From Ignavibacteria bacterium (GTDB taxonomy: Bacteria > Bacteroidota > Ignavibacteria > SZUA-365), in contig JADKJW010000031.1 in the NCBI GenBank assembly GCA_016720835.1, positions 310,001 through 374,000 on the forward strand: DNA of 64,000 bases, given 5' to 3'. A program made the position numbers and the translations under genes. Under the pieces are notes generated by a model. That model saw only the letters and a program-made list of their open reading frames with translations. It was not told the origin of the DNA and made no database searches. Positions 37,850 through 47,389 of the stretch are shown here, in pieces. Position 1 is the stretch's first letter. Each line of letters begins with the position of its first letter.

Positions 37850-40618
37850 TCAATCCAGCAGCACAATGTTCCTGACGACGGTGCGCGTGACTCCCGTTGT
37901 CTGCTCCCTGGCGAGGAGCTGCACGAAATAGACTCCGGCAGGCACGCGGCGATGCAGATCGTCGCCGCCATCCCAGCGGTACAGCCGCGTCCCATGCACG
38001 GATTCACCCGCGGTGATGCTCCGGACCCTTCGGCCGAGCCGGTCAAACACCGCGATGGTGACCACGGAGGCGTTGCGCGCGCGGAGGGTGATGCCGGTCT
38101 CGCGCCGGAAGGGATTCGGCGCGATGGACAGCGAGATCGAATCGTTGTCGATCGCGCCGGCGACCTCGGGAACATCCAGGAGTTTCGTTTCGTCGAACGG
38201 GTCTTTCATGAAGTGCAGAGTGTCGTTGGGCTCCAGCGCGAGCAACGCGGTGTAGTCGCAGAGCAGACGGTAGCGCATGGCCATGCTCACGATGGCGGCG
38301 GTGTCGCGTTTCGGCTGCTTGAACAGGTCCTTGAGATGCTCGTTCCCCAGCATCGATGGCACGATTTTGTCCATTTTCGTGCTGTCGTGACTCAGATACC
38401 TGCTGCCGGTATAGATCCTTTCGCCGATGGAATCCTTGAATACGGCACGGACGGTGAACGTGATGCTGTCCGACGGAGTGGCGGCGCCGATGAAGAAGCG
38501 TGCCTTGTTCGGATCCTCCGGCACCGGTTCGACTTCGCGGATTTCCTTCACCACCCCGGCGCCCGCATCCGCAACTGCCGAGACGGTCAGGGTGTCCGCC
38601 GTCGGCAAACTGTACGGATCGAGCAGCGCGCAGAGCGAATTCCATGGGTACAGGTGCGTCTCGAAATGCCGGCCATGCGTCGCGTCCGCGATGGTCTTCA
38701 GCAGATACCCGCATCCGTAGTATTGGACCTGTTGGTCCGTGACCGACCGCGGGAGGAAATTCGATCCGTCCAAGAGATTGATGGTCGTGAATTGAGGAGC
38801 TGCAGGGATGAAGTCCGCAACGTAGGACGCCGTCCACGCCTGTGCATCGGGCTTCTCGAAGAGCGTATCGGTATTGCTCAGGACGATGACCCGATCGCAC
38901 GGGGACGCCGTATGGAATGCCTTCACGGTTTGGAGGAGGCCGGTAAGTTGCTGATCGCACGAGACCGCATTGAGGCCGAGGAGGGGGATACCGATCACAG
39001 CTTTCAATGCTCCGTCATCCCTGAACGACCAGATGGCACTGACAACAAGCAAGCCGTTGTGTATTCTTTTCGAAATGACGTACGGCCTGCCCAGAGAGTC
39101 GATCAATTCCACTTTTACCTGCGGATCCGGAGAGTACTCCAGGAAATTGAACACGTAATGATTGAATGGTTCTGTAAAGTCCTTTCCGATATTCCCTGCG
39201 GCGACTCCTGTAAGGGGCGCCGGAAATTCCGTTATCCTCCTTACGCTCAGTCCGGCGATATGTGCGGAAGCGATCACTTCATCGCTTGGAGATCGGTTAT
39301 AGTCGTAGTAGGTCAGAACCCTGCCGCCTTCGATGAAGACGCTATCGATCTTCGCCAACAGCTCGACGGAATTGTTCTTCCGATCATCGGTTCCGTTATT
39401 GTATGTTGCTACAACGTCCGCTTTTCCGGAATCGCGAAGAGCCTCGAGAAGACTCGGGAAGTTTTTAATCGTGGCGAGTTTTTCCAGCCCGGGAAATTGC
39501 CAGCATACGGGTGCGAGATCATCCGTGTACTTGATATACGGGATCCGTTGCTCCGCGATTTCCCGCCCCCACTCGCTGGCGACGAAGCGATCGATGAGCG
39601 CACTGATGCTGTCGGTCCGGCCCAGGGTCCAAGCAGGATTCAGGAACTGAATCTTTCCTGCCCCCGCAACCAGCACGTTGACGCTGTCGTCCGCTTTCGC
39701 GGCGGAGAGGATTGCCTGCTTCACCCGTGGAATCAGCGTGACGAAATTCTTGTAATGCACGCCGCTCAGGTCCAGCGCGAATAGCAGACGCTTGCTCGAT
39801 GAATCCCTCTGAATCGGGAAGATCGAGCCGGGATCGAAGCCGAATTGGAAGTACGCCCCATCGTTCTTGCGCTCCGAGGATGAGAAGAACGTGCCGTCGG
39901 AGAAGTCCGTGGTGAAGCCAAGTGTGAATCCAGGCAGGACACCGATATCATCGACGCGGGTATATTGAAAGCGGTATCCGTTCGTATCCTTCAAGCCGGT
40001 GAAATTCGCGTTCGGCAGTTCAGAGATGCTGGGCTTGCCCCAGACGGGTTCTACGACACGAAAGAGGACGTCCAACGGTTTTTTCGCGGCATTGTTATCA
40101 CTCAACATTTGCAGAGGAAGTTCTGCGACGCCGAGCTTGCCCAGCCAGCGCGTGGGCGTGATGAAGTTGAGTTTGATCTTCCTCACGGAACCCGAGACGA
40201 GTGGGAAGATATGGAGTTCGTAGATGTCGCCGCGCTTGGCGAGGAAGGCCGGATCGTGCAGGCTGCTCGTGATGCTGTCGTAGATCGCGCGCGCCCGCCA
40301 TGTGTCGAGCATGATCGCCTGCATCACGCTGTCGCCGATCCACAGCCACAGATCGTTGACCACCGCATTGGCGGGCAGACGGAAGCGATGCACAATCTCG
40401 ACGATGGAAGAACCGGCGAATTGGTTGTGGTCCGAATACGAGAGGTACAGCGACTGTTCGACGTACGCCCCGTGGGGCTCCACAACCAGCGTCGCTTGGT
40501 CGATGTACCCCGGCTTCGTGCCGTAGGCGGTCGTCTTGACGGTGAGCTGCGCGCGTGCCGGAAGCGCAAGGAGGACAATGAGAAATGCCAGCAGGAAGGA
40601 TCTCTGGTGCATGTCCAT
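37850..40618 (-). CDS. VIT-domain secreted protein with T9SS sorting domain
   Basis: A 922-residue exported protein. The signal peptide (about 1-23, LALPARA/QL) is followed by a VIT (vault/inter-alpha-trypsin) domain at about 30-160, with WLWIGDSVMQAIMLDTWRAR and YELHIFPLVSGSVRKIKL. A von Willebrand A-like region follows; its metal site is degenerate (FALDLSGV where DxSxS is expected). The last 85 residues are a T9SS sorting domain: APNPFRRETGITL, then VFDRLGRRVRS, then VPAGVYFVQLL. GAGG 7 bases before 40618 supports that ATG over the one at 40612. Probably a surface or secreted adhesin-like protein; the ligand is unknown. Confidence 0.85.
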   Translation of the reverse strand: MDMHQRSFLLAFLIVLLALPARAQLTVKTTAYGTKPGYIDQATLVVEPHGAYVEQSLYLSYSDHNQFAGSSIVEIVHRFRLPANAVVNDLWLWIGDSVMQAIMLDTWRARAIYDSITSSLHDPAFLAKRGDIYELHIFPLVSGSVRKIKLNFITPTRWLGKLGVAELPLQMLSDNNAAKKPLDVLFRVVEPVWGKPSISELPNANFTGLKDTNGYRFQYTRVDDIGVLPGFTLGFTTDFSDGTFFSSSERKNDGAYFQFGFDPGSIFPIQRDSSSKRLLFALDLSGVHYKNFVTLIPRVKQAILSAAKADDSVNVLVAGAGKIQFLNPAWTLGRTDSISALIDRFVASEWGREIAEQRIPYIKYTDDLAPVCWQFPGLEKLATIKNFPSLLEALRDSGKADVVATYNNGTDDRKNNSVELLAKIDSVFIEGGRVLTYYDYNRSPSDEVIASAHIAGLSVRRITEFPAPLTGVAAGNIGKDFTEPFNHYVFNFLEYSPDPQVKVELIDSLGRPYVISKRIHNGLLVVSAIWSFRDDGALKAVIGIPLLGLNAVSCDQQLTGLLQTVKAFHTASPCDRVIVLSNTDTLFEKPDAQAWTASYVADFIPAAPQFTTINLLDGSNFLPRSVTDQQVQYYGCGYLLKTIADATHGRHFETHLYPWNSLCALLDPYSLPTADTLTVSAVADAGAGVVKEIREVEPVPEDPNKARFFIGAATPSDSITFTVRAVFKDSIGERIYTGSRYLSHDSTKMDKIVPSMLGNEHLKDLFKQPKRDTAAIVSMAMRYRLLCDYTALLALEPNDTLHFMKDPFDETKLLDVPEVAGAIDNDSISLSIAPNPFRRETGITLRARNASVVTIAVFDRLGRRVRSITAGESVHGTRLYRWDGGDDLHRRVPAGVYFVQLLAREQTTGVTRTVVRNIVLLD

Positions 40619-40750
40619 GTGCGAGCCTCACGATGTGCGTATGGAGGAAGGTCCCCAAGAGAACGTCGAAAAACGAAACTACTCAGCGCGCTCCCCACAT
40701 GCAATGCTCGCGGCGATCCGCCTTACCCGAATACCTCACCTTGCCCACGA

Positions 40751-40850
40751 ATCGGCCGGCGGGACTTCGGCCTGCACGCCGAAGTTCGCTATTCGCGAAC
40801 GCAGGCGGGGCCCTACCCGGCGTTTGATTCACTCCAATACTCCATCACTC
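40751..40850 (-). repeat. Dispersed intergenic hairpin repeat, copy B (inverted relative to copy A)
   Basis: The reverse complement of this stretch matches 3299-3410 closely: the CCGGGTAGGGCCCCGCCTGC head, the GTTCGC-GAATA-GCGAAC hairpin (core 40770-40806), and then the GGAGTGATGGAGTATTGGAG short repeats. It sits between mnmG and the VIT gene, 37 kb from copy A. The other bases of this 257-base gap show no feature. Confidence 0.85.
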
Positions 40851-40875
40851 CGATACTCCGCCGCTCCGCATTCGC

Positions 40876-42747
40876 CTACCGCCGCAGGTACACCATCAGG
40901 ATCGACACGTCCGCCGCGCTCACGCCGCTTATGCGCGAGGCCTGGCCCACGGAGCGCGGACGCACGGTCTTGAGCTTGCCCCGGCCTTCCGTAGAAAGGG
41001 AATTCACGCGGTCGTAGTCGAAGTCCTCGGGCAGCAGGAGTTGCTCGGCGACGCTGAACTTCCGGATGTCCGCCCGCTGCCGCTCGATGTACCCGGCGTA
41101 TTTCGCCTCGATCTCCACCTGCTGCGCGATGACGGGCTCGTCGAGCGCCGCGCGGAACAGCGGATCGTCGCGGAGAGCGTCAAGCGCGAAAAGATCGCTC
41201 GCGCAGACTTCGTCGCGGCGCAGGACTTTCCCGACGAATTCATGCTGCGTCACAGGCGTCGATGCGCGCGCGGTGAGGAAGGGATTGAGCGCTTCGGGCG
41301 ACAGCGTGCGCTTGTCGATGACCTCGAGCAACGCGTTGATGCCCCGCTCGCGCTCGCACATGGCCGCGTATACGGCGTCGGGCAGCAATCCGAAGGCGTG
41401 TCCGTAACGCATCAGGCGGCGGTCGGCATTGTCCTGCCGCAGCAGGAGGCGGTACTCCGCGCGCGACGTGAACATGCGGTACGGCTCGTCGGTGCCCTTG
41501 TTCACGAGGTCGTCGATGAGCACGCCGATGTAGGCCTCCTCGCGGCCGATGACGAACGGCGCGTCGCCCCGCACGAAATGCACGGCGTTGATTCCCGCGA
41601 CGAGTCCCTGCGCCGCGGCTTCTTCATACCCGGAGGTGCCGTTGATCTGTCCGGCCAGGAAGAGCCCGCGCACCGTCTTCGTCTCGAGCGACAGCTTCAA
41701 CTGATGCGGCGGGAAGTAATCGTATTCCACAGCGTAACCGGGACGGATCATCTCCACGTCCTGCAATCCCGCGACCGACCGCAATGCGCGCAACTGGATG
41801 TCCTCGGGCAGGCTGGACGAGAAACCGTTGACGTACACCACGTCGGTGTCCCACCCCTCCGGCTCGAGAAACAGATGATGACTTGCGCGATCGGAGAACC
41901 GGACGATTTTGTCTTCTATGCTCGGACAGTAGCGCGGACCCGCGCCCTGGATGCGGCCGGTGAACATCGGCGAATGCGCGAAGCCCTCGCGCATGATGTC
42001 GTGCGTCCGCTCGTTGGTGCGGGTGATGTGGCAGGGCACCTGCGTGATGTCGGGCACGGGCGACTGGAAGGAGAAGGGGATGGGCGGTTCGTCGCCGGGC
42101 GCGAGGACGGTCTGCGACAGATCGATGCTCCGCATGGACACGCGCGGCGGCGTGCCGGTTTTCAGGCGTCCCGTCTCGAAGCCGAGGCGGAGCAGCGTCT
42201 CGGTGATGCCCGTCGCGTGGGCCTCTCCGAAGCGGCCGCCTTCGCTGCGGTCGAGCCCCGTGTACATCGCGGCATTCAGGAAGGTGCCCGCGCAGAGGAC
42301 GAGCGCCCGGCAGGCGATCTCGACGCCGCCGTCGGTGGTCAGGCCCCGGACCGCGTCTCCGTCAAGATGCAGCAGGCGGACTGATCCCTGCACGATATCG
42401 AGATTCTCCTGCGCTTCGAGTGTGCGCCGCGCGAGTGCGGAGTAGAGTTCGCGGTCGTTCTGCGTGCGGGGCGACCAGACGGCGGGACCCTTCGAGCGGT
42501 TGAGCATCTTGAACTGGATGGCCGACGCGTCGGCAAGCTTGGCCATCTCGCCTCCCAGCGCGTCGATTTCGCGCACGAGATGCCCTTTCGCGGTGCCGCC
42601 GATGGCCGGGTTGCAGGACATGCGTCCGATTGCCGCCGCGTCCATCGTGATCAGCGCCGTTGTGCAGCCCATGCGCGCGGCGGCGAGACACGCTTCGATT
42701 CCCGCATGTCCGCCTCCGACGACAGCGATATCGTACACTTCTGCCAT
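40876..42747 (-). CDS. mnmG: tRNA uridine-5-carboxymethylaminomethyl modification enzyme MnmG (GidA)
   Basis: A 623-residue FAD protein that, with MnmE, modifies the wobble uridine of several tRNAs. The N-terminal dinucleotide-binding motif is GGGHAGIEACLAAARMG. The conserved blocks MSCNPAIGGTAKGHLVREIDALGG, TGTPPR and GLFLAGQINGTSGYEEAAAQG (FAD binding) are all present. The C-terminal helical domain with EDFDY and LKTVRPRSVGQASRISGV binds MnmE and tRNA. Length is as expected. AGGAGAG lies in front of the ATG. The partner mnmE is not in the window. Confidence 0.97.
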   Translation of the reverse strand: MAEVYDIAVVGGGHAGIEACLAAARMGCTTALITMDAAAIGRMSCNPAIGGTAKGHLVREIDALGGEMAKLADASAIQFKMLNRSKGPAVWSPRTQNDRELYSALARRTLEAQENLDIVQGSVRLLHLDGDAVRGLTTDGGVEIACRALVLCAGTFLNAAMYTGLDRSEGGRFGEAHATGITETLLRLGFETGRLKTGTPPRVSMRSIDLSQTVLAPGDEPPIPFSFQSPVPDITQVPCHITRTNERTHDIMREGFAHSPMFTGRIQGAGPRYCPSIEDKIVRFSDRASHHLFLEPEGWDTDVVYVNGFSSSLPEDIQLRALRSVAGLQDVEMIRPGYAVEYDYFPPHQLKLSLETKTVRGLFLAGQINGTSGYEEAAAQGLVAGINAVHFVRGDAPFVIGREEAYIGVLIDDLVNKGTDEPYRMFTSRAEYRLLLRQDNADRRLMRYGHAFGLLPDAVYAAMCERERGINALLEVIDKRTLSPEALNPFLTARASTPVTQHEFVGKVLRRDEVCASDLFALDALRDDPLFRAALDEPVIAQQVEIEAKYAGYIERQRADIRKFSVAEQLLLPEDFDYDRVNSLSTEGRGKLKTVRPRSVGQASRISGVSAADVSILMVYLRR

Positions 42748-42782
42748 GCGCGCTGCCTTTCTCTCCTGTTGGTTCTGCAGAA

Positions 42783-42806
42783 ACAGGGCATGAATTCATG
42801 CCCTGT
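42783..42806. repeat. Perfect 24-bp palindrome upstream of mnmG
   Basis: The 12 bases ACAGGGCATGAA are followed directly by their exact complement, with no spacer. On the minus strand the palindrome is followed by TTTCTG and lies 36 bases before the mnmG ATG. It could be a hairpin in the mnmG leader, the terminator of the upstream gene, or a protein-binding site. Confidence 0.85.
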
Positions 42807-42822
42807 CCCCTGGTGAAACTTG

Positions 42823-42942
42823 TGCGGTGCGGTGTCGTATAGGAGTCGGCTTCAGGCTTTAGGGAGGAAAAAAACGCCTACCGCAACACACCCCACCGCA
42901 GTCAGCAATGGCGGGTGCATCTCTGCTCCCGCCATTTTTTAT
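42823..42942 (+). ncRNA. Candidate structured small RNA ending in an intrinsic terminator
   Basis: In the gap between mnmG and the MBL gene, TGCGGTG (42823-42829) pairs with CACCGCA (42894-42900), and GGTGT (42831-42835) pairs with ACACC (42888-42892). TAGG (42840-42843) pairs with CCTA (42877-42880), giving a long hairpin. Seven bases later comes a terminator: AATGGCGGG (42907-42915) / CCCGCCATT (42928-42936) with a T-run TTTTTT on the plus strand, although no plus-strand protein gene precedes it. I found no match to tmRNA, RNase P or the SRP tetraloop segment. Confidence 0.4.
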
Positions 42943-44343
42943 TCAAAGCGTGAACCGGTCGCCGATTGCCGGCGTGTGCGTGACGCTGAAGCCGAGTTCC
43001 TCGCGCACGCCCTGGTCCATTTTCTTGAGCTGATCCTCATCTCCGTGCACCAGATAGATGTTCTGGAGCCGCGCGCGGTCGAACTGCCCGATCCAGGACA
43101 GCAGTTCCGTCCGGTCGGCATGTGCGCTCAAGCTGTTCATCACCTGCACTTCGGCCTTGACCGTATACTCGTCGCCGAGAATGTTCACCACGGGCTGCTT
43201 CTCGACGAGGCGGCGTCCGAGCGTGTGCTCGGCATTGTATCCGGTGATGAGGATGGTGTTGCGGGGGTTCTCGATGTTGTTGGCGAGGTGATGCAGGATG
43301 CGCCCGGCCTCGCACATGCCGGAGGACGAAATGATCACCATCGGTTGGCGGGAAGCGTTGAGGGCCTTCGAATCTTCCACTGCAGTGATGTAATGCAGCT
43401 TCTGGAAGCCGAAGGGATCCTTCCTCGTCAGCAGATCCTCGCGCACATCCGGGTCCATGCATTCGGGATGGATGCGGAAGATTTCCGTCGCGTTGGCGCT
43501 GAGCGGACTGTCCACGTAGATCGGAATGTCCGGCAGGCGTCCGTGCTTCTGCAGCTGATGCAGATCGTACACGAGCTCCTGCGTGCGACCGACGGAGAAG
43601 GCGGGCACGATGACGCGTCCCCCGCGCGCGGTCGTGCGCTTGAGGATGTCCTCGAGCCGGTCGAGCGCGGTGAGATCGTCGACGTGGAAGCGTCCGCCGT
43701 AGGTGCTTTCGGTGATGAGCGCGTCCACATCGCCGATCAGTTCGGGGTCGCGAAGAATGGGCCGGTTCGGACGCCCGAGGTCGCCGGTGAAGCAGAGGCG
43801 GGTGGAACCGCCGCTGCCGCGGATATCGAGCACGACGATCGCCGAGCCCAGGATGTGTCCCGCGTCGTAGAACGTGAGATCCACCGCGGCAGTCACCGGG
43901 ATGGTCTTCCGGTAGCCGATGGTCTGAAACAGCTCCAGCGCCGCCATCGCGTCTTCGCTCGTGTACAGGGCTTCGACGGGGGGCAGGCCGCGCTTGGCGT
44001 GCTTCTTCGTCATGAACTGCGCGTCCTTCATCTGGATGTGCGCGCTGTCGAGAAGCATGATGTTCGCGAGATCGCGCGTCGCGTGCGTCGAGTACACCGT
44101 GCCCGAGAACCCGTGCTTGACGAGCATCGGGAGTTTGCCGCTGTGATCGATGTGCGCGTGGGAGAGGATGAGAACATCGATGTCCTTCGGATCGAAGGGG
44201 AAGGACTGGTTCTTGATCGCCGATTCCTCGCGGCGGCCCTGGAAGAGGCCGCAGTCGAGCATGATGCGCTTGCCGTCCGCTTCGAGCAGGTGACAGGAAC
44301 CGGTGACGGTATGCGCGGCGCCGTAAAAGGTCAGTGTGGCCAT
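42943..44343 (-). CDS. MBL-fold RNase-like protein (CPSF/RMMBL family)
   Basis: A 466-residue metallo-beta-lactamase-fold protein of the beta-CASP group, which act as RNA endo/exonucleases. The zinc-binding motif is HAHIDHSGKLP (about residues 61-71). Further ligands are in YDAGHILGSA and in CFTGDLG. The beta-CASP insert contains VIVPAFSVGRTQEL. The C-terminal RMMBL motif GYNAEHTLGRRL and the final His in NSLSAHADRTELL complete the active site. It is a good candidate for an mRNA-processing nuclease. A weak leader (CGGCGAGCTCTC) precedes the ATG. It may be co-transcribed with the dehydrogenase gene 70 bases upstream. Confidence 0.92.
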   Translation of the reverse strand: MATLTFYGAAHTVTGSCHLLEADGKRIMLDCGLFQGRREESAIKNQSFPFDPKDIDVLILSHAHIDHSGKLPMLVKHGFSGTVYSTHATRDLANIMLLDSAHIQMKDAQFMTKKHAKRGLPPVEALYTSEDAMAALELFQTIGYRKTIPVTAAVDLTFYDAGHILGSAIVVLDIRGSGGSTRLCFTGDLGRPNRPILRDPELIGDVDALITESTYGGRFHVDDLTALDRLEDILKRTTARGGRVIVPAFSVGRTQELVYDLHQLQKHGRLPDIPIYVDSPLSANATEIFRIHPECMDPDVREDLLTRKDPFGFQKLHYITAVEDSKALNASRQPMVIISSSGMCEAGRILHHLANNIENPRNTILITGYNAEHTLGRRLVEKQPVVNILGDEYTVKAEVQVMNSLSAHADRTELLSWIGQFDRARLQNIYLVHGDEDQLKKMDQGVREELGFSVTHTPAIGDRFTL

Positions 44344-44412
44344 GAGAGCTCGCCGTTATTGAAGGTGCGGTGGTCTGGCTGCGCCGCGCAACCGTTGCGC
44401 GGCAGGGACGGG

Positions 44413-46524
44413 TCAGTACCGGGCGAGCTGCAGGGTCGTCCGGTACACGTCGTCCGCGTTCACCAGGATTTCTTTTTCGAGATTTTTTGCGAAACCGACA
44501 GGGATGTCCTTTGAACCGAGGCGGAACACCGGGGCGTCGAGATGCTCGAACAGCGCTTCGGAAATGTGCGCCGCGATCTCGCCGCCGAACCCGCCTGTGC
44601 GGTTGGCTTCCTGGAGGACCAGGACCTTGCCGGTTTTCGTGACGGTGCGCGCGATGGCCTCCTTGTCGTACGGCACGATCGAGCGCAGATCGACGACTTC
44701 CACGGAAATGTTCTCCTCCTTCTGCAGGCGCTCGGCGGCCTGCAGCGCGAAATGCACGGTCGTCCCGTACGTGACGATGCTCACATCGCTGCCTTCGCGG
44801 CGCGTGCGGGCGCGTCCGAGCGGCACGCACCACGATGGTCCGGGCCGCGGACTCTTCGCCATCGCGTGGTTGTACAGATGCTTCGGTTCGAGATACATGG
44901 TGATGCCGCGAGTCCGCATGGCGCAGCGCAGGAGGCCGGTGGCGTCGTCCGCGAAGGACGGCATGACGATGCGCAGCCCGGGGATGGCCGCGAGCGAGCC
45001 CTCGATGCTCTGCGAGTGGTACAGGCCGCCCTGGATGTAGCCGCCGGAGGCGAGGCGCACGACGATGTTCGGCGCGAACTGGCCCTTCGTGCGCCAGTAC
45101 TCGTGCGTCGTTTCGACAAGCTGTTCCATGGCGGGCCAGAAGTAGTCCGCGAATTCCGCGCCCTCCACCACCACCCAGATGTCGTCGCGATAGCGCGAGA
45201 AGCCGTTGGCGGTGCCGAGAATGAAGTCTTCCGCGATGGGCGCGTTGAAAATGCGGTCGTTGCCGAATTCGGGCAGCATGCCCTTCGTGACGTTGAAGAT
45301 GCCGCCCTTGTCCTTCGAGGCGACGTCCTGGCCCCAGAGAAACGTGTTCGGGTTGCGCCGGAATTCTTCCTTCAAGGTCTCGTTGACGGCCTCGCGGAGC
45401 GTGAAGACTGTGGCGGCATCGGTGGTCTGCGACGCGAGACGATCGAGCTGTCCGTTGTCGAGGGGACAGGTATGCGTGTCGTCGGGGAACACGAACTGCA
45501 GCGCCGACTCGGGCGCGGGATCGGGCGCGGCCTCCGCCCGTTCGGCGGCGGCGTCGAGCGCGATCTTGTTTTCCTCCTCGATGCGCGCAACGTCCTCGGC
45601 GGGGAGCATGGCGTGCTGTAAAATATACGTGCGGAAACGCTCCAGCGGATCGCGCTGATGGGCTTCCTCGAGCTCCTCGGGTGTGCGGTAGAGTTCCTGC
45701 CGGTCGGAGTTGCTGTGCGCGCCGATGCGGACGCACTCGGCATGGATCATGACCGGCCCGTTGCCGCTGATCGCGTGATGGGCTGCTTCCTGCATGGTCC
45801 GCCAGGAATCGAAGATGTTCGTGCCGTCGCAGTTGAGCACCAGGAGATTCTTGAAGCCGCGGAAGTTGTCCGCGACGTTCGTGCTCGGACTCTGCTCGTG
45901 CACCGGGACGGAAATGCCGTACCCGTTGTTCTGGATCACGAACAGCACGGGAAGTTTTTCACGGCAGGCGCCGCTGACGGCTTCGTAGAAGTAGCCCTCG
46001 GATGTGGCCGACTCGCCGCTGCTGTAGATGGCGATTTCATCGCCGCCGTAGCGCTTGATCGCGCGGGCGACGCCCACGGCGTGCGGCGCGTGGTTGCCGG
46101 TGCAGGACGACACGTTCTGAATGCGGATGGAGGGTTTCGCGAAGTGGTTGCTCATGTGCCTGCCGCCGCCCGCCACGTCGGTGTCCTTGGACAGGCCATT
46201 GAGGATGATCTCTTCGGCGGTGATGCCCGCGGCGAGGGCGGTCATCAGATCGCGGTAGTACGGGAAGAGAAAATCCTTGCCGCGGCGGAAGGTAATTCCC
46301 ATCGCGAGCTGAATGCCTTCGTGGCCCGCGCACGGCGCGTGGTAGGACCATCCCTTCGAGAGTTTCAGGTAGCGCGCGGCCTTTTCGTCGAGCAGGCGCC
46401 CGAGATGCATGAGCTGGTACCAGGTGCGCAGGGTATTCGGATGGACGTCGAGGTTGGTGAGGTCGGCGAACAAATTCGCGTCGATCGCGTCCGGGCGCGC
46501 ATCGTGTCCGTCAGGGTTGGCCAT
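44413..46524 (-). CDS. Fused branched-chain 2-oxoacid dehydrogenase E1 (alpha+beta)
   Basis: A 703-residue single-chain E1 component that decarboxylates branched-chain 2-oxoacids (or pyruvate) with thiamine diphosphate and feeds the lipoyl E2. The alpha half (to about 330) has SYHAPCAGHEGIQLAMG and the ThDP motif GDEIAIYSSGESATSEG...NNGYGIS. An Ala/Glu-rich linker leads into the beta half, which has WGQDVASKDKGGIFNVTKGM and IAEDFILGTANGFSRY. The C-terminal ends VYRTTLQLARY. Fused E1 proteins of this type are common in Bacteroidota. ATG 46524 (MANPDGHDARP) is preferred to the TTG at 46560. E2 and E3 genes are not nearby. Confidence 0.92.
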   Translation of the reverse strand: MANPDGHDARPDAIDANLFADLTNLDVHPNTLRTWYQLMHLGRLLDEKAARYLKLSKGWSYHAPCAGHEGIQLAMGITFRRGKDFLFPYYRDLMTALAAGITAEEIILNGLSKDTDVAGGGRHMSNHFAKPSIRIQNVSSCTGNHAPHAVGVARAIKRYGGDEIAIYSSGESATSEGYFYEAVSGACREKLPVLFVIQNNGYGISVPVHEQSPSTNVADNFRGFKNLLVLNCDGTNIFDSWRTMQEAAHHAISGNGPVMIHAECVRIGAHSNSDRQELYRTPEELEEAHQRDPLERFRTYILQHAMLPAEDVARIEEENKIALDAAAERAEAAPDPAPESALQFVFPDDTHTCPLDNGQLDRLASQTTDAATVFTLREAVNETLKEEFRRNPNTFLWGQDVASKDKGGIFNVTKGMLPEFGNDRIFNAPIAEDFILGTANGFSRYRDDIWVVVEGAEFADYFWPAMEQLVETTHEYWRTKGQFAPNIVVRLASGGYIQGGLYHSQSIEGSLAAIPGLRIVMPSFADDATGLLRCAMRTRGITMYLEPKHLYNHAMAKSPRPGPSWCVPLGRARTRREGSDVSIVTYGTTVHFALQAAERLQKEENISVEVVDLRSIVPYDKEAIARTVTKTGKVLVLQEANRTGGFGGEIAAHISEALFEHLDAPVFRLGSKDIPVGFAKNLEKEILVNADDVYRTTLQLARY

Positions 46525-46821
46525 GGGGGATGTTCTTTCTGGAATGTTCGTGATAAACAATAAAGTTAGGGCTTCACCGAGGCGGAAACAAGCAGGCCGC
46601 GGCGGGTCACTCGACTCTGGTAAGAACAGTAAAACGCCCGGAGTCGTTCACCGGGGGGAGAGGAGCTTCCGTGGATGGATGAGCACTCGCGCCCTTGGAA
46701 ACATTGGCGATTCTGCCGCTCGCAGCCAAGAATCCCTTTGCCTTCAAGGTTTTTTTATGTATGTTGACGCGTCATTGGTACCTCACACTACCATTTCCCA
46801 CCTCACATCAAGGAGTTCATC

Positions 46822-47127
46822 ATGGCGAAAGAAGCCAAGCCCATGACGAAGAAGCAGATTGTCGACCATCTCGCCGAGAAGCTCGATGTGCCGAAGAAGG
46901 TCGCCGACCAGTTCCTCATGGAATTTTCGACGCTTGCCTACAAGGAAGCGAAGAAGTCGTTCGTGCTCCCCGGCCTCGGCAAGCTGGTCGTCGTGAACCG
47001 CAAGGCGCGTACCGGCCGCAACCCGGCCACCGGCGAAGCAATCAAGATCCCGGCGAAGAAGACACTGAAATTCCGCATCGCGAAAGCGGCGAAGGACGCA
47101 GTGCTCGGCGCAGCCCCGAAAAAATAA
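46822..47127 (+). CDS. HU/IHF-family DNA-binding protein
   Basis: A 101-residue histone-like protein that bends and compacts DNA. The N-terminal helical part (MTKKQIVDHLAEKLDVPKKVADQFLMEF) is followed by the beta-arm region with LPGLGKLVVVNRKARTGRNPATGE, in which the RxGRNPxTGE motif carries the intercalating Pro. A Lys-rich tail ends KK. AAGGAG lies 8 bases before the ATG. The upstream 297-base gap (46525-46821) holds AT-rich TTTTTTTATGTATG, a likely promoter zone, and nothing else I can name. A strong terminator follows. Confidence 0.95.
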   Translation: MAKEAKPMTKKQIVDHLAEKLDVPKKVADQFLMEFSTLAYKEAKKSFVLPGLGKLVVVNRKARTGRNPATGEAIKIPAKKTLKFRIAKAAKDAVLGAAPKK

Positions 47128-47148
47128 GTTCGAGTCCGCTCGCACAAG

Positions 47149-47179
47149 AAAAAGGTGTTTCACGTCGAAACACCTTTTT
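47149..47179 (+). terminator. Strong intrinsic terminator after the HU gene
   Basis: Perfect 13-bp stem AAAAAGGTGTTTC / GAAACACCTTTTT with loop ACGTC, followed by CTTTTC. It starts 21 bases after the HU stop. The rest of the gap to 47389 is low-complexity (CAACTCTCAACTCCCAACTCCCAACG-like) with no gene. Confidence 0.9.
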
Positions 47180-47389
47180 CTTTTCTCCCCGGTACCTCAT
47201 CGTTCCTCCCTCCTCGACACCGCTCTACGCTCCGGAAACAAATTCCCGTCCTCGCGAGTATAACAGGTAGGCGCTTCCTCCCGGCTTTCCTCGCGGGCGC
47301 AGCCATGCGTGTTTCTCCCGCATCTTACATCCGGCAGTCCGCAACTCTCAACTCCCAACTCCCAACGCCACTCCATCTCTCATCCTGCC

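Noticed and set aside
42823..42942. SRP RNA, tmRNA or RNase P RNA
   Set aside because: The conserved SRP tetraloop segment, a tRNA-like end and the RNase P core are not found, so it was kept only as an unnamed candidate.
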